From positions 1 through 64,000 of the forward strand of contig NZ_JBQOUY010000008.1 in assembly GCF_052216985.1 (NCBI RefSeq): a stretch of 64,000 nucleotides of DNA. Reading direction: 5' to 3'. Below, piece by piece: positions 34,226 to 41,763 of this stretch. Position 1 is the stretch's first letter. Every line of letters begins with the position of its first letter. Under the pieces are notes generated by a model. It searched no databases. It was not told the origin of the DNA and worked only from the letters and a program-made list of their open reading frames with translations. Position numbers and translations under genes: made by a program. The stretch comes from Acidaminococcus fermentans_A (GTDB taxonomy: Bacteria > Bacillota > Negativicutes > Acidaminococcales > Acidaminococcaceae).

Positions 34226-34352
34226 TCAAGCCTTTTTCGGTCTCCCAGTCCCTACCCTTCGCTTGCCTAAGACAAGCTTCGGAACGTCATCAACATTAAT
34301 AGGCGTTCTAGTCCCGTCGGCTGACTCTATGATCAGCTTCGCCCCACACGCA
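34226..34352 (-). pseudogene. 3' remnant of an unidentified phage gene
   Basis: About 42 codons with a protein-like sequence (LIIESADGTRTPINVDD, then KLVLGKRRVGTGRPKKA, ending in an AT-hook-like GRPKK) run to a stop at 34226, but no start codon with a ribosome site exists. Upstream, the same frame runs into DNA that codes convincingly on the other strand. It looks like the tail of a minus-strand gene cut off by insertion of the plus-strand cassette. Confidence 0.45.
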
Positions 34353-34357
34353 CTTAA

Positions 34358-34702
34358 AAAACGTACGAGAAAGTCGGCCGTGCAGGGGAAGCCATCGAGG
34401 TCGGCACCTGGGAACAAATTGCCGATGCTTGGAAAACCACCAAAGCCAACCCCTGTGAAAAGAGCCGTTTGACTCTCTGGGAAGAGCAGGAAGACGGGAG
34501 CCATAAACTCAGGGATGAAGCGGTCGGGGAAGGTTACGAAGAGCACACCCGGGATGAACTGAAATCACTGGCCCTGGACCTTTATGGTTCCGGCTGGAGG
34601 GCCGATGACCGGGAAGACCTCCAGTATCAGTACAACTTTACCGACTGGGAAGTAGAAACCCTGTGCGAAATCCTGGAAGACATCGAAGAGAACGAAGACT
34701 GA
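34358..34702 (+). pseudogene. 5'-truncated gene for an acidic protein of unknown function
   Basis: An open frame follows a TAA at 34355 and reads like coding sequence from the first codons (AGEAIEVGTWEQIADAW), but there is no start codon until a TTG at 34469 with only a weak AAGAG site. The TTG product has 77 residues and is strongly acidic (ends ILEDIEENED). I read it as a gene that lost its N-terminal part; a shortened functional protein from TTG is possible. It is the first frame of the plus-strand cassette. Confidence 0.5.
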
Positions 34703-34753
34703 AAGCCGGGCGGGGCTCAAAGCCCCGCCACCTATTGAAAGGAGCGAGCAGTT

Positions 34754-34984
34754 ATGAAATGTTTTGTAAACTTTGTAAACAAAAACAACGGCGAGGAAGA
34801 CGCTTACAAGATCATAGAGGTGCCTGTGGAAGCTGAACAGAAAATGGACGTCTGGATTCAGAACCTGATCCAGGAAATGAAACCCATACAGCAGAAGCTG
34901 GTCAAGGACTTTGGCGCCGTTCACTCCCTGCTAATCATAGTCAAAGATGGGGCCGAAGAAGTCTTCAGTCTCCATGCTGAATGA
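34754..34984 (+). CDS. Small cargo protein of unknown function
   Basis: 76 residues starting MKCFVNFVNKNNGEED, with a strong ribosome site (GAAAGGAGCGAG). Mixed alpha/beta layout with no membrane segment or motif I know. It lies in the plus-strand cassette, opposite to all surrounding genes, and is probably expressed independently of the lytic programme. Confidence 0.65.
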   Translation: MKCFVNFVNKNNGEEDAYKIIEVPVEAEQKMDVWIQNLIQEMKPIQQKLVKDFGAVHSLLIIVKDGAEEVFSLHAE

Positions 34985-35003
34985 ACGGAAAGGAGCTGTA
35001 ATC

Positions 35004-35300
35004 ATGAAGTACATCGTGAGAACGGAGACGACTGAAGCGTTTGGTGCTTCCCTCTCTTTCGATTCCTTAGAAGAAGCCCGTGAGCAATTGAAACTTTGGC
35101 TAGATGTCGACAAACACCCAGACGAAGAGTACAACGCCGACTGGGCAACATACATTGTTGCCGTCCCTGAAGAGGAAGCGGAGAAAGCCGAAAACGGATA
35201 TACTGAAAAAGAAACGTTCGTCGAAGGTGAATGTGGAGAAGATTACCATGGAAGATATGACGAGGAACCGGAAATCTACTCCCCAGATATTGCTGAATGA
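35004..35300 (+). CDS. Small acidic cargo protein of unknown function
   Basis: 98 residues starting MKYIVRTETTEAFGASLSF. The C-terminal half is rich in Glu and Asp (VPEEEAEKAENGYTEKE), giving a low predicted pI. The ATG at 35004 follows GGAAAGGAGC. Such acidic phage cargo can be DNA-mimic or inhibitor proteins, but nothing in the sequence proves this. It ends the plus-strand cassette, shortly before a bidirectional terminator. Confidence 0.65.
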   Translation: MKYIVRTETTEAFGASLSFDSLEEAREQLKLWLDVDKHPDEEYNADWATYIVAVPEEEAEKAENGYTEKETFVEGECGEDYHGRYDEEPEIYSPDIAE

Positions 35301-35315
35301 AAGGAGCATTTGAAT

Positions 35316-35357
35316 ATTAAAAAAAGCCCTGGGGTTAATCCCCAGGGTTCTTTTTTA
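35316..35357. terminator. Bidirectional terminator between cargo cassette and early operon
   Basis: Stem CCCTGGGG / CCCCAGGG with an A run on the left and a T run on the right. It can end both the plus-strand cassette and the minus-strand early transcript after the ArpU-like gene. Confidence 0.85.
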
Positions 35358-35802
35358 TTCTTACCAGCCCTTCATTCAGCGCCAGTAAAGATAGTTCCTG
35401 CACAAATTCGTTGCACCAAGTGTAAACCGTTCTCTGCCCCGCCGGATAATTGATTGAGATATTAACCGTAGGCTTCTTGTCCCAGTATCTCGCCTTTATA
35501 ACCGCCCGCTTATCCGGTTCCATTTGCTGATACACCGATCCGATGAGATACAGCCATTTTTCTGGCTTGTACACCTCTTCTATGTTTCCTCTACCGTCGG
35601 AGATCAATACCTCCCGGAGCGGGGTAAAATGCTTTATGGCCTGGGCCGCCGTTGGATCAGACACAAACGCATGACCCCCGCCGCCTTCCATTACCCCCTT
35701 TCTCCCGTCCATTTCCGCCCGTGCATCAATCACAGCCCGCCGCAGATTCTCGTAGGTGTACAGCCTACGTTCCACTGCTTTATAGATTTTATCTTTTATC
35801 AT
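35335..35802 (-). CDS. ArpU/RinA-like late transcription regulator
   Basis: 155 residues starting MIKDKIYKAVERRLYTYENL, with a C-terminal sigma-like helix-turn-helix (KRAVIKARYWD...INYPAGQRTVYTWCNEF). Proteins of this form end the early region of many Firmicute phages and activate the terminase-led late operon; the position here is the same. The ATG at 35802 overlaps the GroES-like gene and follows CGGAG; the upstream extension is not used. Confidence 0.7.
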   Translation of the reverse strand: MIKDKIYKAVERRLYTYENLRRAVIDARAEMDGRKGVMEGGGGHAFVSDPTAAQAIKHFTPLREVLISDGRGNIEEVYKPEKWLYLIGSVYQQMEPDKRAVIKARYWDKKPTVNISINYPAGQRTVYTWCNEFVQELSLLALNEGLVRIKKNPGD

Positions 35803-36061
35803 CGGCATAAACTCCGTAGATATACTCATAGGGAATAAAGAGATAGTCATTAAATTCATATCCCACGCAGGGTTCGAACTGTACCACGTCCCCAGTCTGG
35901 AAACGAGGGATGATTCTATCCCCCTTTCCATTCCTCCAAGTCCCCATCCCTACCACCTTTCCCCGGCTCACTTCTCGCTTATCGTAAGGAAGAAGAAGCC
36001 CATGGAAATCCACCTTGCTCCGTTCAATCATCACGTATCCAGCATTAACTCTTAACTTCAT
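35789..36061 (-). CDS. Phage GroES-like (Cpn10-type) protein
   Basis: 90 residues whose pattern follows GroES: MKLRVNAGYVMIERSKV at the start, a short mobile-loop-like region (DFHGLLLPYDKRE), then RGKVVGMG, GDVVQFEPCVGYEF and DYLFIPYEYIYGVY at the end. T4 gp31 is a known phage cochaperonin for capsid folding. The start at 36061 follows GGGAGTGG and overlaps the stop of the 44-aa gene. A role with host GroEL in capsid folding is inferred. Confidence 0.6.
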   Translation of the reverse strand: MKLRVNAGYVMIERSKVDFHGLLLPYDKREVSRGKVVGMGTWRNGKGDRIIPRFQTGDVVQFEPCVGYEFNDYLFIPYEYIYGVYADDKR

Positions 36062-36192
36062 TTTCGCCACTCCCTTAAAGCCCAACACGCCCCCAGGACG
36101 ATCCCGAGAAAGACCAGTTCAGCATAGCTCCAAGGCCGTCCCAGAATGATCAGAGCGAACAACAGCCACACCTGCCACGCATCCAGCTTCAT
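36058..36192 (-). CDS. Small two-helix membrane protein (44 aa)
   Basis: The product starts MKLDAWQVWLLFALIILG and has a second hydrophobic helix (ELVFLGIVLGACWAL) before a basic end. Its ATG overlaps the TAA of the upstream gene (TAATG) and its TGA overlaps the next ATG (ATGA), so it fits a tightly coupled operon. Function unknown. Confidence 0.6.
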   Translation of the reverse strand: MKLDAWQVWLLFALIILGRPWSYAELVFLGIVLGACWALREWRK

Positions 36193-36635
36193 TACCATTC
36201 ACCACGTTTGATTCTACACATGGCCATTCCAATGATGGAATAGACAGCATTGTCCCCCAGCGATTCTTCCACCTTCGGCCCCAGCTTTCCGGATTGATGG
36301 ACAAAGGCAATATGCTTATCATCGTATCCCAAAAGGACTTTAAAGCAATCGTCCAAAGATTCCGGATTTAGCCCTTGCAGAGCCGCACCTCCCCGGAAAT
36401 TTGCTAACGGGTCCCCTTGTGCATACTGTTCCGCCTTTTTCTTGTACAAGGCTTTCAGTTCGTCAAAAATTTCGCAAACAACATCAGCAAATTCTTTGTA
36501 CCCTCGAATATTTTTTCCGTCGCACCCCGCAAAATGCCAAGTCCAATGCCCACCACAACCGTTTTTGTAGTGCTGGCAAGCTATACATACCTTCGTCCAG
36601 TCAACTCTCTTGTTTTCCATCATTTCATCCCCCAT
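36192..36635 (-). CDS. Phage protein of the DUF1599-like nucleotide-modification group
   Basis: About 142-147 residues: Cys/His-rich N-terminus (CIACQHYKNGCGGHW), then a helical region with KAEQYAQGDPLANF and GPKVEESLGDNAVYSIIGM. The second part resembles a protein common in early regions of Firmicute phages and sometimes linked to nucleotide modification. The first codons hold several ATGs; the GGGGGAT site favours the fifth or sixth codon. Assignment is tentative. Confidence 0.5.
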   Translation of the reverse strand: MGDEMMENKRVDWTKVCIACQHYKNGCGGHWTWHFAGCDGKNIRGYKEFADVVCEIFDELKALYKKKAEQYAQGDPLANFRGGAALQGLNPESLDDCFKVLLGYDDKHIAFVHQSGKLGPKVEESLGDNAVYSIIGMAMCRIKRGEW

Positions 36636-36871
36636 TCCTGCTTCAGATGCCCCATAGCCTGCTCACCCTTCAACTCCATTTTTAACGTCTGTAGGATTTT
36701 CATATCATCGTCAATACTTTCCAACGCAAGCGCTAAAGTGATTTCCGGCCCTCTCTTCCCCAAGTCATGTACCCGCAGCAAATTCAATAGGTCCTGTCGC
36801 CCGTTCTCATACAGGTCACACACCATTATTATTTTTTCCCGAACTTCCGGTCTAATCTTCGTAGTATCCAT
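36620..36871 (-). CDS. Conserved-looking phage early protein, unknown function
   Basis: 83 residues, mainly helical (REKIIMVCDLYENGRQDLLNL), no motif I recognise. It overlaps both neighbours by 16-20 nt and has AAAGGAGAT before its ATG, which supports it as real. Confidence 0.6.
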   Translation of the reverse strand: MDTTKIRPEVREKIIMVCDLYENGRQDLLNLLRVHDLGKRGPEITLALALESIDDDMKILQTLKMELKGEQAMGHLKQEWGMK

Positions 36872-37295
36872 TTTCCAATCTCCTTTTTGTCATGGGATCA
36901 AGCTCCCACCTATCCCTGTTTTTTCCCTCCAGCCAGCAAGGGAACAGCCAGATTTCACACCGAGGGTTGTTCTGGCTTATTCCAGCAATGTCAGTCCCGT
37001 TCCAGGACAAGATCAATCGGTCATTTTCGATTATTCCAGACTCTTCCAGAAGGTCTGCCGTTGCCTGCATCAGTCCCACCAGGTCAGGCCATGCCGCCCT
37101 GTTAGGCATGTAGTAGCTGACAGTCAACCTACATGGGCTATCAATTGGGCTATTGATCCCCGCCTTCCTGGCCTGCATCTTTAGCGCCGGAACCGCCACC
37201 GCTTCATACGCTTCATAAGCCGCCGAGGGCCGGAACCGACCAGGCCCACAGTACCTGCCGGAATTCTTTTTTGTAGTCGGCCGACCCGGTATCAT
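36852..37295 (-). CDS. RusA family crossover junction endodeoxyribonuclease
   Basis: 147 residues starting MIPGRPTTKKNSGR, the normal RusA opening. Acidic catalytic residues lie in AAWPDLVGLMQATADLL and GIIENDR. It resolves Holliday junctions made by the annealing protein encoded upstream. The ATG at 37295 follows AGAGGA just after the previous stop; the longer open frame is not used. Confidence 0.85.
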   Translation of the reverse strand: MIPGRPTTKKNSGRYCGPGRFRPSAAYEAYEAVAVPALKMQARKAGINSPIDSPCRLTVSYYMPNRAAWPDLVGLMQATADLLEESGIIENDRLILSWNGTDIAGISQNNPRCEIWLFPCWLEGKNRDRWELDPMTKRRLENGYYED

Positions 37296-37312
37296 GAAAC
37301 AATAGTCCTCTT

Positions 37313-37753
37313 TCAGCCGTCCCAGTCCACACTTTCCACGGCCACCCCAAGGGCTTTTGCTACGGCCTTTTTCTGCTCTTCCTTCCATGCGTACACCTTC
37401 CTTTCCCGCTTGTAAACACAGTCATACGTAAGCCCGGCTTGCCTTGCCAACTCAGGACAACTCCATCTTTTTAACCCCCGTAGCTCGCGCACAGTTGGCT
37501 TATCAACGTCTTTTACCTTCTCTCCTAATAGAATCCTTAGTCGCTTGTTTTCCTTTCTCAAAACGGCAATTTGCGCACGTTGCTGACCATCATGACACGC
37601 GTATCTCTTAATATCTTCTTGCAGCATCCTGATATGTTCCTTGTCGTCCGCCAATTCCCTGGGCGGGGGTAGCTCATCGCTTGCCCCCGGGTTGATATAG
37701 TCGTCAACGTTTCCCGTCTTCCCCACCGTTGAATATCGTTCCATCCGTTTCAC
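37313..37753 (-). CDS. Coiled-coil and helix-turn-helix protein
   Basis: 146 residues: a Pro-rich acidic beginning, a coiled coil (about 38-78) and a C-terminal XRE-like helix-turn-helix (KRWSCPELARQAGLTYDCVYK, about 95-145). It probably binds DNA; whether it acts in replication or regulation is unknown. It lies between RusA and SSB genes. Confidence 0.55.
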   Translation of the reverse strand: MKRMERYSTVGKTGNVDDYINPGASDELPPPRELADDKEHIRMLQEDIKRYACHDGQQRAQIAVLRKENKRLRILLGEKVKDVDKPTVRELRGLKRWSCPELARQAGLTYDCVYKRERKVYAWKEEQKKAVAKALGVAVESVDWDG

Positions 37754-37755
37754 CT

Positions 37756-37848
37756 CTAATCATATCCGTTCACTAGCGCCCATTCGTTAATGTAGTACAT
37801 CCACCCATCTGGGCCTTTGCCTTCCTCAAAAGGGTATTTCGTCATCAT
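37756..37848 (-). CDS. Possible 30-aa microprotein after ssb
   Basis: A short frame starts inside the ssb 3' end (ATGATG, with GTGGGG upstream) and ends 2 nt before the next gene's start. Product composition is natural (KYPFEEGKGPDGWMYYINEW). Tight packing supports it, but it is short and may be chance. Confidence 0.35.
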   Translation of the reverse strand: MMTKYPFEEGKGPDGWMYYINEWALVNGYD

Positions 37849-38215
37849 ACCCCACTTCCGTTCCAAAGCTTTTCATCGGCTCAGTGCTTACCGCTTTCTT
37901 TTCCGCCTTGTCGACAAATGCCACTTTGTTAGCCACGACGTTTGTCGTAAATCTTTTTTCTCCGTTCTTTTCGAAAGACGTTACTCGTAAATTTCCATCC
38001 TCGATTAGAATACGTTGTCCCTTATTGAAGTAGTTGCCGATAAATTCCCCGGCCTTATTAAACGCAACACAGTTGATAAAATCTGCTTCCCTATCCTTCC
38101 CTTTAACATAAGGACGGTCAACCGCAATACAGAATTGCGCAAAAATTTTCCCATTTTGAGAAGCCTTCACCTCCGGGTCACGTACCAATCTGCCCAGTAA
38201 AATTACCTTATTCAT
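37826..38215 (-). CDS. ssb: Single-stranded DNA-binding protein
   Basis: 129 residues with the OB fold typical of bacterial SSB: MNKVILLGRLVRDPEVK, DFINCVAFNK and the acidic tip DDEIPF that recruits partner proteins. It protects single-stranded DNA during phage replication and annealing. The disordered linker before the tip is short. Confidence 0.93.
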   Translation of the reverse strand: MNKVILLGRLVRDPEVKASQNGKIFAQFCIAVDRPYVKGKDREADFINCVAFNKAGEFIGNYFNKGQRILIEDGNLRVTSFEKNGEKRFTTNVVANKVAFVDKAEKKAVSTEPMKSFGTEVGYDDEIPF

Positions 38216-38588
38216 TTCTTTCTGCTCCTTTCAGCCTTTCCGCCCAGCGTTTCCGCTTTTCCTCTTTAATTTTTTCGATTTTTCCGCGGTTCATGTAATA
38301 CAACCCCAACGTTTCAGCCGCAAGCTCAACATCCGCCATCTCTTCAAATAGGTTCTCCAGGGCCTCTTCTGGCGTTAAAGGTGTCGGATTGACTACCCCG
38401 CCCATTCGATAAGCCCGGATCATCTTCAACGCCGCTTGACTCAATTCTGCCGCTTCTTCTGCCAGCACTTCCAGCCGTTCCCGTGCGCCTAGCTTTTGGT
38501 TAATAATTCTATTCATGTCAGCAGCATCCGACTGCTGTTGTTCCAAGTCATACCCTCCAGGCATACAATCTCCCGTTTCGTAGTTCAT
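38208..38588 (-). CDS. MazG-like nucleotide pyrophosphohydrolase
   Basis: 126 residues in the all-alpha NTP pyrophosphatase pattern: LAEEAAELSQAALKMIR and then FEEMADVELAAETL, the ExxE and ExxD metal-binding pairs. Phage MazG-like proteins adjust nucleotide or alarmone pools. It overlaps the ssb start by 8 nt and the upstream gene by 4 nt. Confidence 0.75.
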   Translation of the reverse strand: MNYETGDCMPGGYDLEQQQSDAADMNRIINQKLGARERLEVLAEEAAELSQAALKMIRAYRMGGVVNPTPLTPEEALENLFEEMADVELAAETLGLYYMNRGKIEKIKEEKRKRWAERLKGAERNE

Positions 38589-38779
38589 CCTTCCGCCTCC
38601 TCGTCAGCGTTAACCGCTTCATTCTCCACCGCTTCTTCTAGAGCGTATAAAATGTTGTCCATCACATCGATAGGCCAGCTTCCCAGCCTCTCGACCTGAC
38701 CATCCAGCCAATCCCGCAATATTAACGCATCTTCATGGGCCAGAATGTAATTACTTTCGTCTAATACGTAGATTTTCAT
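38585..38779 (-). CDS. Small acidic phage protein, unknown function
   Basis: 64 residues, MKIYVLDESNYILAHEDAL at the start and a Glu/Ala-rich end. Overlaps both neighbours, which suggests translational coupling. No motif recognised. Confidence 0.55.
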   Translation of the reverse strand: MKIYVLDESNYILAHEDALILRDWLDGQVERLGSWPIDVMDNILYALEEAVENEAVNADEEAEG

Positions 38780-39059
38780 TTCTAATCCTTTCTAGCCACG
38801 CGACCCGGCTCCGCAGATATGCCACGTTGTTGAGAGCATCCATCATGCAATGAAGGGCCTCAGTATTCTCTTCGTTCTCTTTTTTTAGTCGAGCGATTTC
38901 CGCCCGCATTCTCTTCATCCAGCCTTCCATCCTCCCCTGCCGGTTCTCCGCCTGATCCAGGTCCTGCTGTAGCATAGCAATTTTCAATTCTGGACTCAGG
39001 GCTTCGATAGGGGCCGGTTTTCCCGGCCACTGTACATTAATCTTCTCACACCTTTGCAT
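38751..39059 (-). CDS. Small coiled-coil phage protein
   Basis: 102 residues starting MQRCEKINVQWPGKPAP, with a helical Glu/Arg/Lys-rich middle (about 20-60) and a basic end. The ATG at 39059 follows GAAAGGAC. Function unknown. Confidence 0.55.
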   Translation of the reverse strand: MQRCEKINVQWPGKPAPIEALSPELKIAMLQQDLDQAENRQGRMEGWMKRMRAEIARLKKENEENTEALHCMMDALNNVAYLRSRVAWLERIRNENLRIRRK

Positions 39060-39123
39060 ATTTTGTCCTTTCTCGTTATTTCGCAATATTATACTGATTC
39101 TTGACAGTGGATAACTCTGTGGA

Positions 39124-39480
39124 TTATTTATTCACTTTCGCCAGTTGTTCAGCAATCTGCCCCACGAAATCAACCACGTTGTTCTGTACAGCCCCAATGT
39201 TGTCTGGGGTTACATAGCTGGCGGCAAGCATTTGATAAATAACCGTTTTGTCTGGGAGCAGGATAAACACAATGCCTGCTACAAAAAACAAGACACCCGC
39301 CACTGTGGCGGTTTTGACGTACTGTTTTTTCTCTTCTTCCGTTACATCAAACTCCATATATTCCATTCCCTCAAACAGGAAAACGCCAACACACGCCGCC
39401 ATAAAGACTCCCAAGCCATTACTCAGCTTGTCAACCACACCGATCAGATAAAACACCCACGGATTAATGATTGGTTCCAT
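39124..39480 (-). CDS. Two-helix membrane protein, unknown function
   Basis: 118 residues: hydrophobic segments near 17-37 and 58-75 separated by an acidic loop (GMEYMEFDVTEEEKKQY). Early position excludes an obvious lysis role; similar proteins exist in phages but I know no function. Confidence 0.6.
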   Translation of the reverse strand: MEPIINPWVFYLIGVVDKLSNGLGVFMAACVGVFLFEGMEYMEFDVTEEEKKQYVKTATVAGVLFFVAGIVFILLPDKTVIYQMLAASYVTPDNIGAVQNNVVDFVGQIAEQLAKVNK

Positions 39481-39497
39481 TTGTTAATTTCTCCCCC

Positions 39498-39722
39498 TCA
39501 CTTGAATTTCTTTTGGAAGTGTGAGCTTCCCATTCTCTCGTAGTAGTCAAGGCTCATGTCAGCACTACAAAACTTTCCCAGCCCCACTGGCCATCTCCCG
39601 ATAAGGATTTGCTCTGCAACCATTGCACGTTCCGTGGGCTTTCCCTTCACCTTTTCATGGGCAATTTCTGCCAGCCTTGGCCCATCAAGGGCTTCCAGTT
39701 TCAGCAGTTCTTCTTTCTTCAT
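39498..39722 (-). CDS. Small phage protein, unknown function
   Basis: 74 residues starting MKKEELLKLEALDGPRL. Helical, with VKGKPTERAMVAEQILIG in the middle. The ATG at 39722 follows GGAGGTG, which favours it over an upstream start. Confidence 0.55.
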   Translation of the reverse strand: MKKEELLKLEALDGPRLAEIAHEKVKGKPTERAMVAEQILIGRWPVGLGKFCSADMSLDYYERMGSSHFQKKFK

Positions 39723-39735
39723 GGTTTCACCTCCA

Positions 39736-39948
39736 TTACGCATATTGCCCCGTTCTTTTCTTAATCAATTTTCTGGCCTTTCTTTTCGCCCTGTACCGAT
39801 TGTTTCCCCACGCAACAAACCATTGGCAGCGTTTTGATTTAAGCTTCTTTGACGCTTTGCAAAGCTTCCGGAACTCTCTCACCTTAAACACGTTCTTTTC
39901 TAAAATCTTTATCCCCCGGCAATCCTTCCACATTCTTCGTCTTTTCAT
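39736..39948 (-). CDS. Small very basic phage protein
   Basis: 70 residues, about a third Lys or Arg (KLCKASKKLKSKRCQWF, RAKRKARKLIKKR), so nucleic-acid binding is plausible. No family recognised. It overlaps neighbouring frames at both ends. Confidence 0.5.
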   Translation of the reverse strand: MKRRRMWKDCRGIKILEKNVFKVREFRKLCKASKKLKSKRCQWFVAWGNNRYRAKRKARKLIKKRTGQYA

Positions 39949-40367
39949 TTTCGTCTCTCCTTGTCGCCATCCGCTCTGTACTCCGGTCCACAGTTAATCA
40001 GTCTGCAGTCATGCAGTATCTGCTGAATATCATAATTGACAACCACCGGACCTGGGGCTTTGGGGTCCTGGACAGAAAACCCCACGCGCGTCCACCTGAC
40101 TACATACCAGGCTCCATTAGTCGGGCAGTAAAGCAAATCGCCTTCGTAGATTTCTTTTCCGTTGCAGTCCACCTGCCAGGTTAGCTGCCCTAAAGATTTT
40201 GGATCTATCTCCTTGGCTGTTCCATCCTCCTCAACAATGGCCAAGACAGGGACAATTTTTGTGTAATGGTCCACGAGACGGGAACCGCACTGGAGCAGGT
40301 CACCGTACAGCCAGCGATCCAAGTCGGGACAAAATCCCCGGAATCTGATTTTTCGCATCTCCGCCAC
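39945..40367 (-). CDS. YopX family protein
   Basis: 140 residues with the YopX order: KIRFRGFCPDLDRWLYGDL, then WQVDCNGKEIYEGDLLYC and a beta-rich end. Widespread in early regions of Firmicute phages; the biochemical role is unknown. Confidence 0.8.
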   Translation of the reverse strand: MAEMRKIRFRGFCPDLDRWLYGDLLQCGSRLVDHYTKIVPVLAIVEEDGTAKEIDPKSLGQLTWQVDCNGKEIYEGDLLYCPTNGAWYVVRWTRVGFSVQDPKAPGPVVVNYDIQQILHDCRLINCGPEYRADGDKERRK

Positions 40368-40370
40368 CTC

Positions 40371-40892
40371 CTATCTGATTTCCTTGATCTCCAGCTTCTT
40401 CAGTACCGATTGTCCCAGTTCTTTCAGCCTCCCATCCTGCATTGAACGCGCCATTCTCCTTTCTGTTTTTTCTTGTTCTTTTATGGCTTTAAACGTTTTA
40501 ATGAATTGGCTTCTCAGAGCTGGCATCATGATGGCGTCAGCCCCACATAGCAACCGCCAGCTCATAGCTTTTACCGTTTTAGCCGTTATTTTATTGGTAA
40601 ATTCCGGTATCCTGTAATAGCCAACCGTTCCGATTGCCCTATAAACAACCTCCCATTCTTTTTCAGGGATATTGCTTTGTTTTCCAGCGGCAGCCAAAGT
40701 AATCTTCTTGGCTTCATCCCTGATTTCTGCAATCGAGGGAAGAAACTTACACGTTTTCACAACGTTCTTCACAGCCTCCATCTGAATCGGGCCTGGAATA
40801 TCGTTCAGCATAGCCCCGTAGGCTTGTGCTTGCTGGTCTTTGAAGTTGGGGAAAGCCCCCGCCAGCAAGGCCAACGCCTGTTTATTAATCAT
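40371..40892 (-). CDS. Replicative helicase loader/inhibitor-like protein
   Basis: 173 residues with the typical beginning INKQALALLAGAFPNFKD and KFLPSIAEIRDEAKK, as in phage helicase-loader proteins (Gp59/G39P type). It should load host DnaB at the phage origin with the replisome organizer encoded just upstream, which it overlaps by 8 nt. No separate phage helicase is encoded, so host DnaB is probably used. Confidence 0.7.
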   Translation of the reverse strand: MINKQALALLAGAFPNFKDQQAQAYGAMLNDIPGPIQMEAVKNVVKTCKFLPSIAEIRDEAKKITLAAAGKQSNIPEKEWEVVYRAIGTVGYYRIPEFTNKITAKTVKAMSWRLLCGADAIMMPALRSQFIKTFKAIKEQEKTERRMARSMQDGRLKELGQSVLKKLEIKEIR

Positions 40893-41763
40893 CCAGTATT
40901 CCCTCCTCCTTCAACCATGCAGTTGTTGCCGCATCATCCTCCGGTGTATCAGGGATTATTTCATCCATATGTTCCAGGACTCCACCCAATGTCCCAGGCT
41001 GGTCTTTCACTGGGTAGAATGTAAGCCATCCTTTCAGGGAAGTCTGGTCTACGATTTTCACCATGGAATCCTGGTTCCCGCCAGACAGCTCGTTTAGCTT
41101 TTTAAGGGCTTGCTGGGTAGCCCTGGCTGTTAGCGGACGTTTCATTTTTTTCCGCATATCCAGCCATGCCCTTAGGGATTCAAGGAGTTCCTTGTTATCC
41201 CCGGAAAATTCCCGAATCAGTGATAAGGGGGTTTTAACAGCGACGGCTTTTTCTTTATATTTTTCTTTTTCTTTTTCTATTTCTATTTCTTCTTCTATTT
41301 CTGTCGCCGTTTCATTGCGTTTCCGAAACGTTTCATGAAACGTTTCATTTTGAGAAGTTGTATTAATTTGTGGAATTCCTTTTTTATCTTGTTGCTTTTT
41401 CCTCCATTCTTGAAGTCGCTTTCTGTCCCTTGCCCGGTTGATTTCATATTTATCAGCTGACTGGTATTTATTCCAGTTAGGTATTGAGTACGCTCCATCG
41501 ATTAAATCGACCATGTTTAATTTCTGAAACGTTTCAAGAGCCAGCCTGATAGTTGCGATGGGTTTTCCAAATATCGTGGCTAACATTTCGTCAGTACACG
41601 CAATCTTGTCATTAATCATGAAAACACCGTTGGTGAATTCTTTACCGGCTAGAATTAACAGCCGGAACCAAATCACGACGAGAGTATTTCCTTCCGGCAT
41701 ACTCTCAATCAACCGGATTTTCGAATCGTCGAAAATCCCGGTATCAATCTTAATCCACTTCAT
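40885..41763 (-). CDS. Phage replisome organizer, DnaD-like
   Basis: 292 residues: an N-terminal winged-helix region (WIKIDTGIFDDSKIRLIESM, LATIFGKPIATIRLALETF), a low-complexity Glu/Lys/Ile linker (about 155-175) and a C-terminal helical domain (LRAWLDMRKKMKRPL). This is the architecture of origin-binding replisome organizers. The linker-side DNA holds repeated GAAACGTTTCAT motifs. I start at M4 of the open frame (41763). Confidence 0.75.
   Translation of the reverse strand: MKWIKIDTGIFDDSKIRLIESMPEGNTLVVIWFRLLILAGKEFTNGVFMINDKIACTDEMLATIFGKPIATIRLALETFQKLNMVDLIDGAYSIPNWNKYQSADKYEINRARDRKRLQEWRKKQQDKKGIPQINTTSQNETFHETFRKRNETATEIEEEIEIEKEKEKYKEKAVAVKTPLSLIREFSGDNKELLESLRAWLDMRKKMKRPLTARATQQALKKLNELSGGNQDSMVKIVDQTSLKGWLTFYPVKDQPGTLGGVLEHMDEIIPDTPEDDAATTAWLKEEGILDD
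41325..41348. repeat. Tandem GAAACGTTTCAT repeat, candidate origin iterons
   Basis: Two adjacent exact 12-mers, each containing the palindrome GAAACGTTTC. Related sites are at 41526-41537 (GAAACGTTTCAA), 41135-41145 (GGACGTTTCAT) and 42376-42387 (GGAACGTTTCAT). They lie in or near the replisome organizer gene, where phage origins often are. Confidence 0.5.

Noticed and set aside
36119..36322. 67-codon minus frame at 36119-36322
   Set aside because: Runs out of frame over the DUF1599-like gene and the 44-aa membrane protein, both of which have coupled starts and stops.
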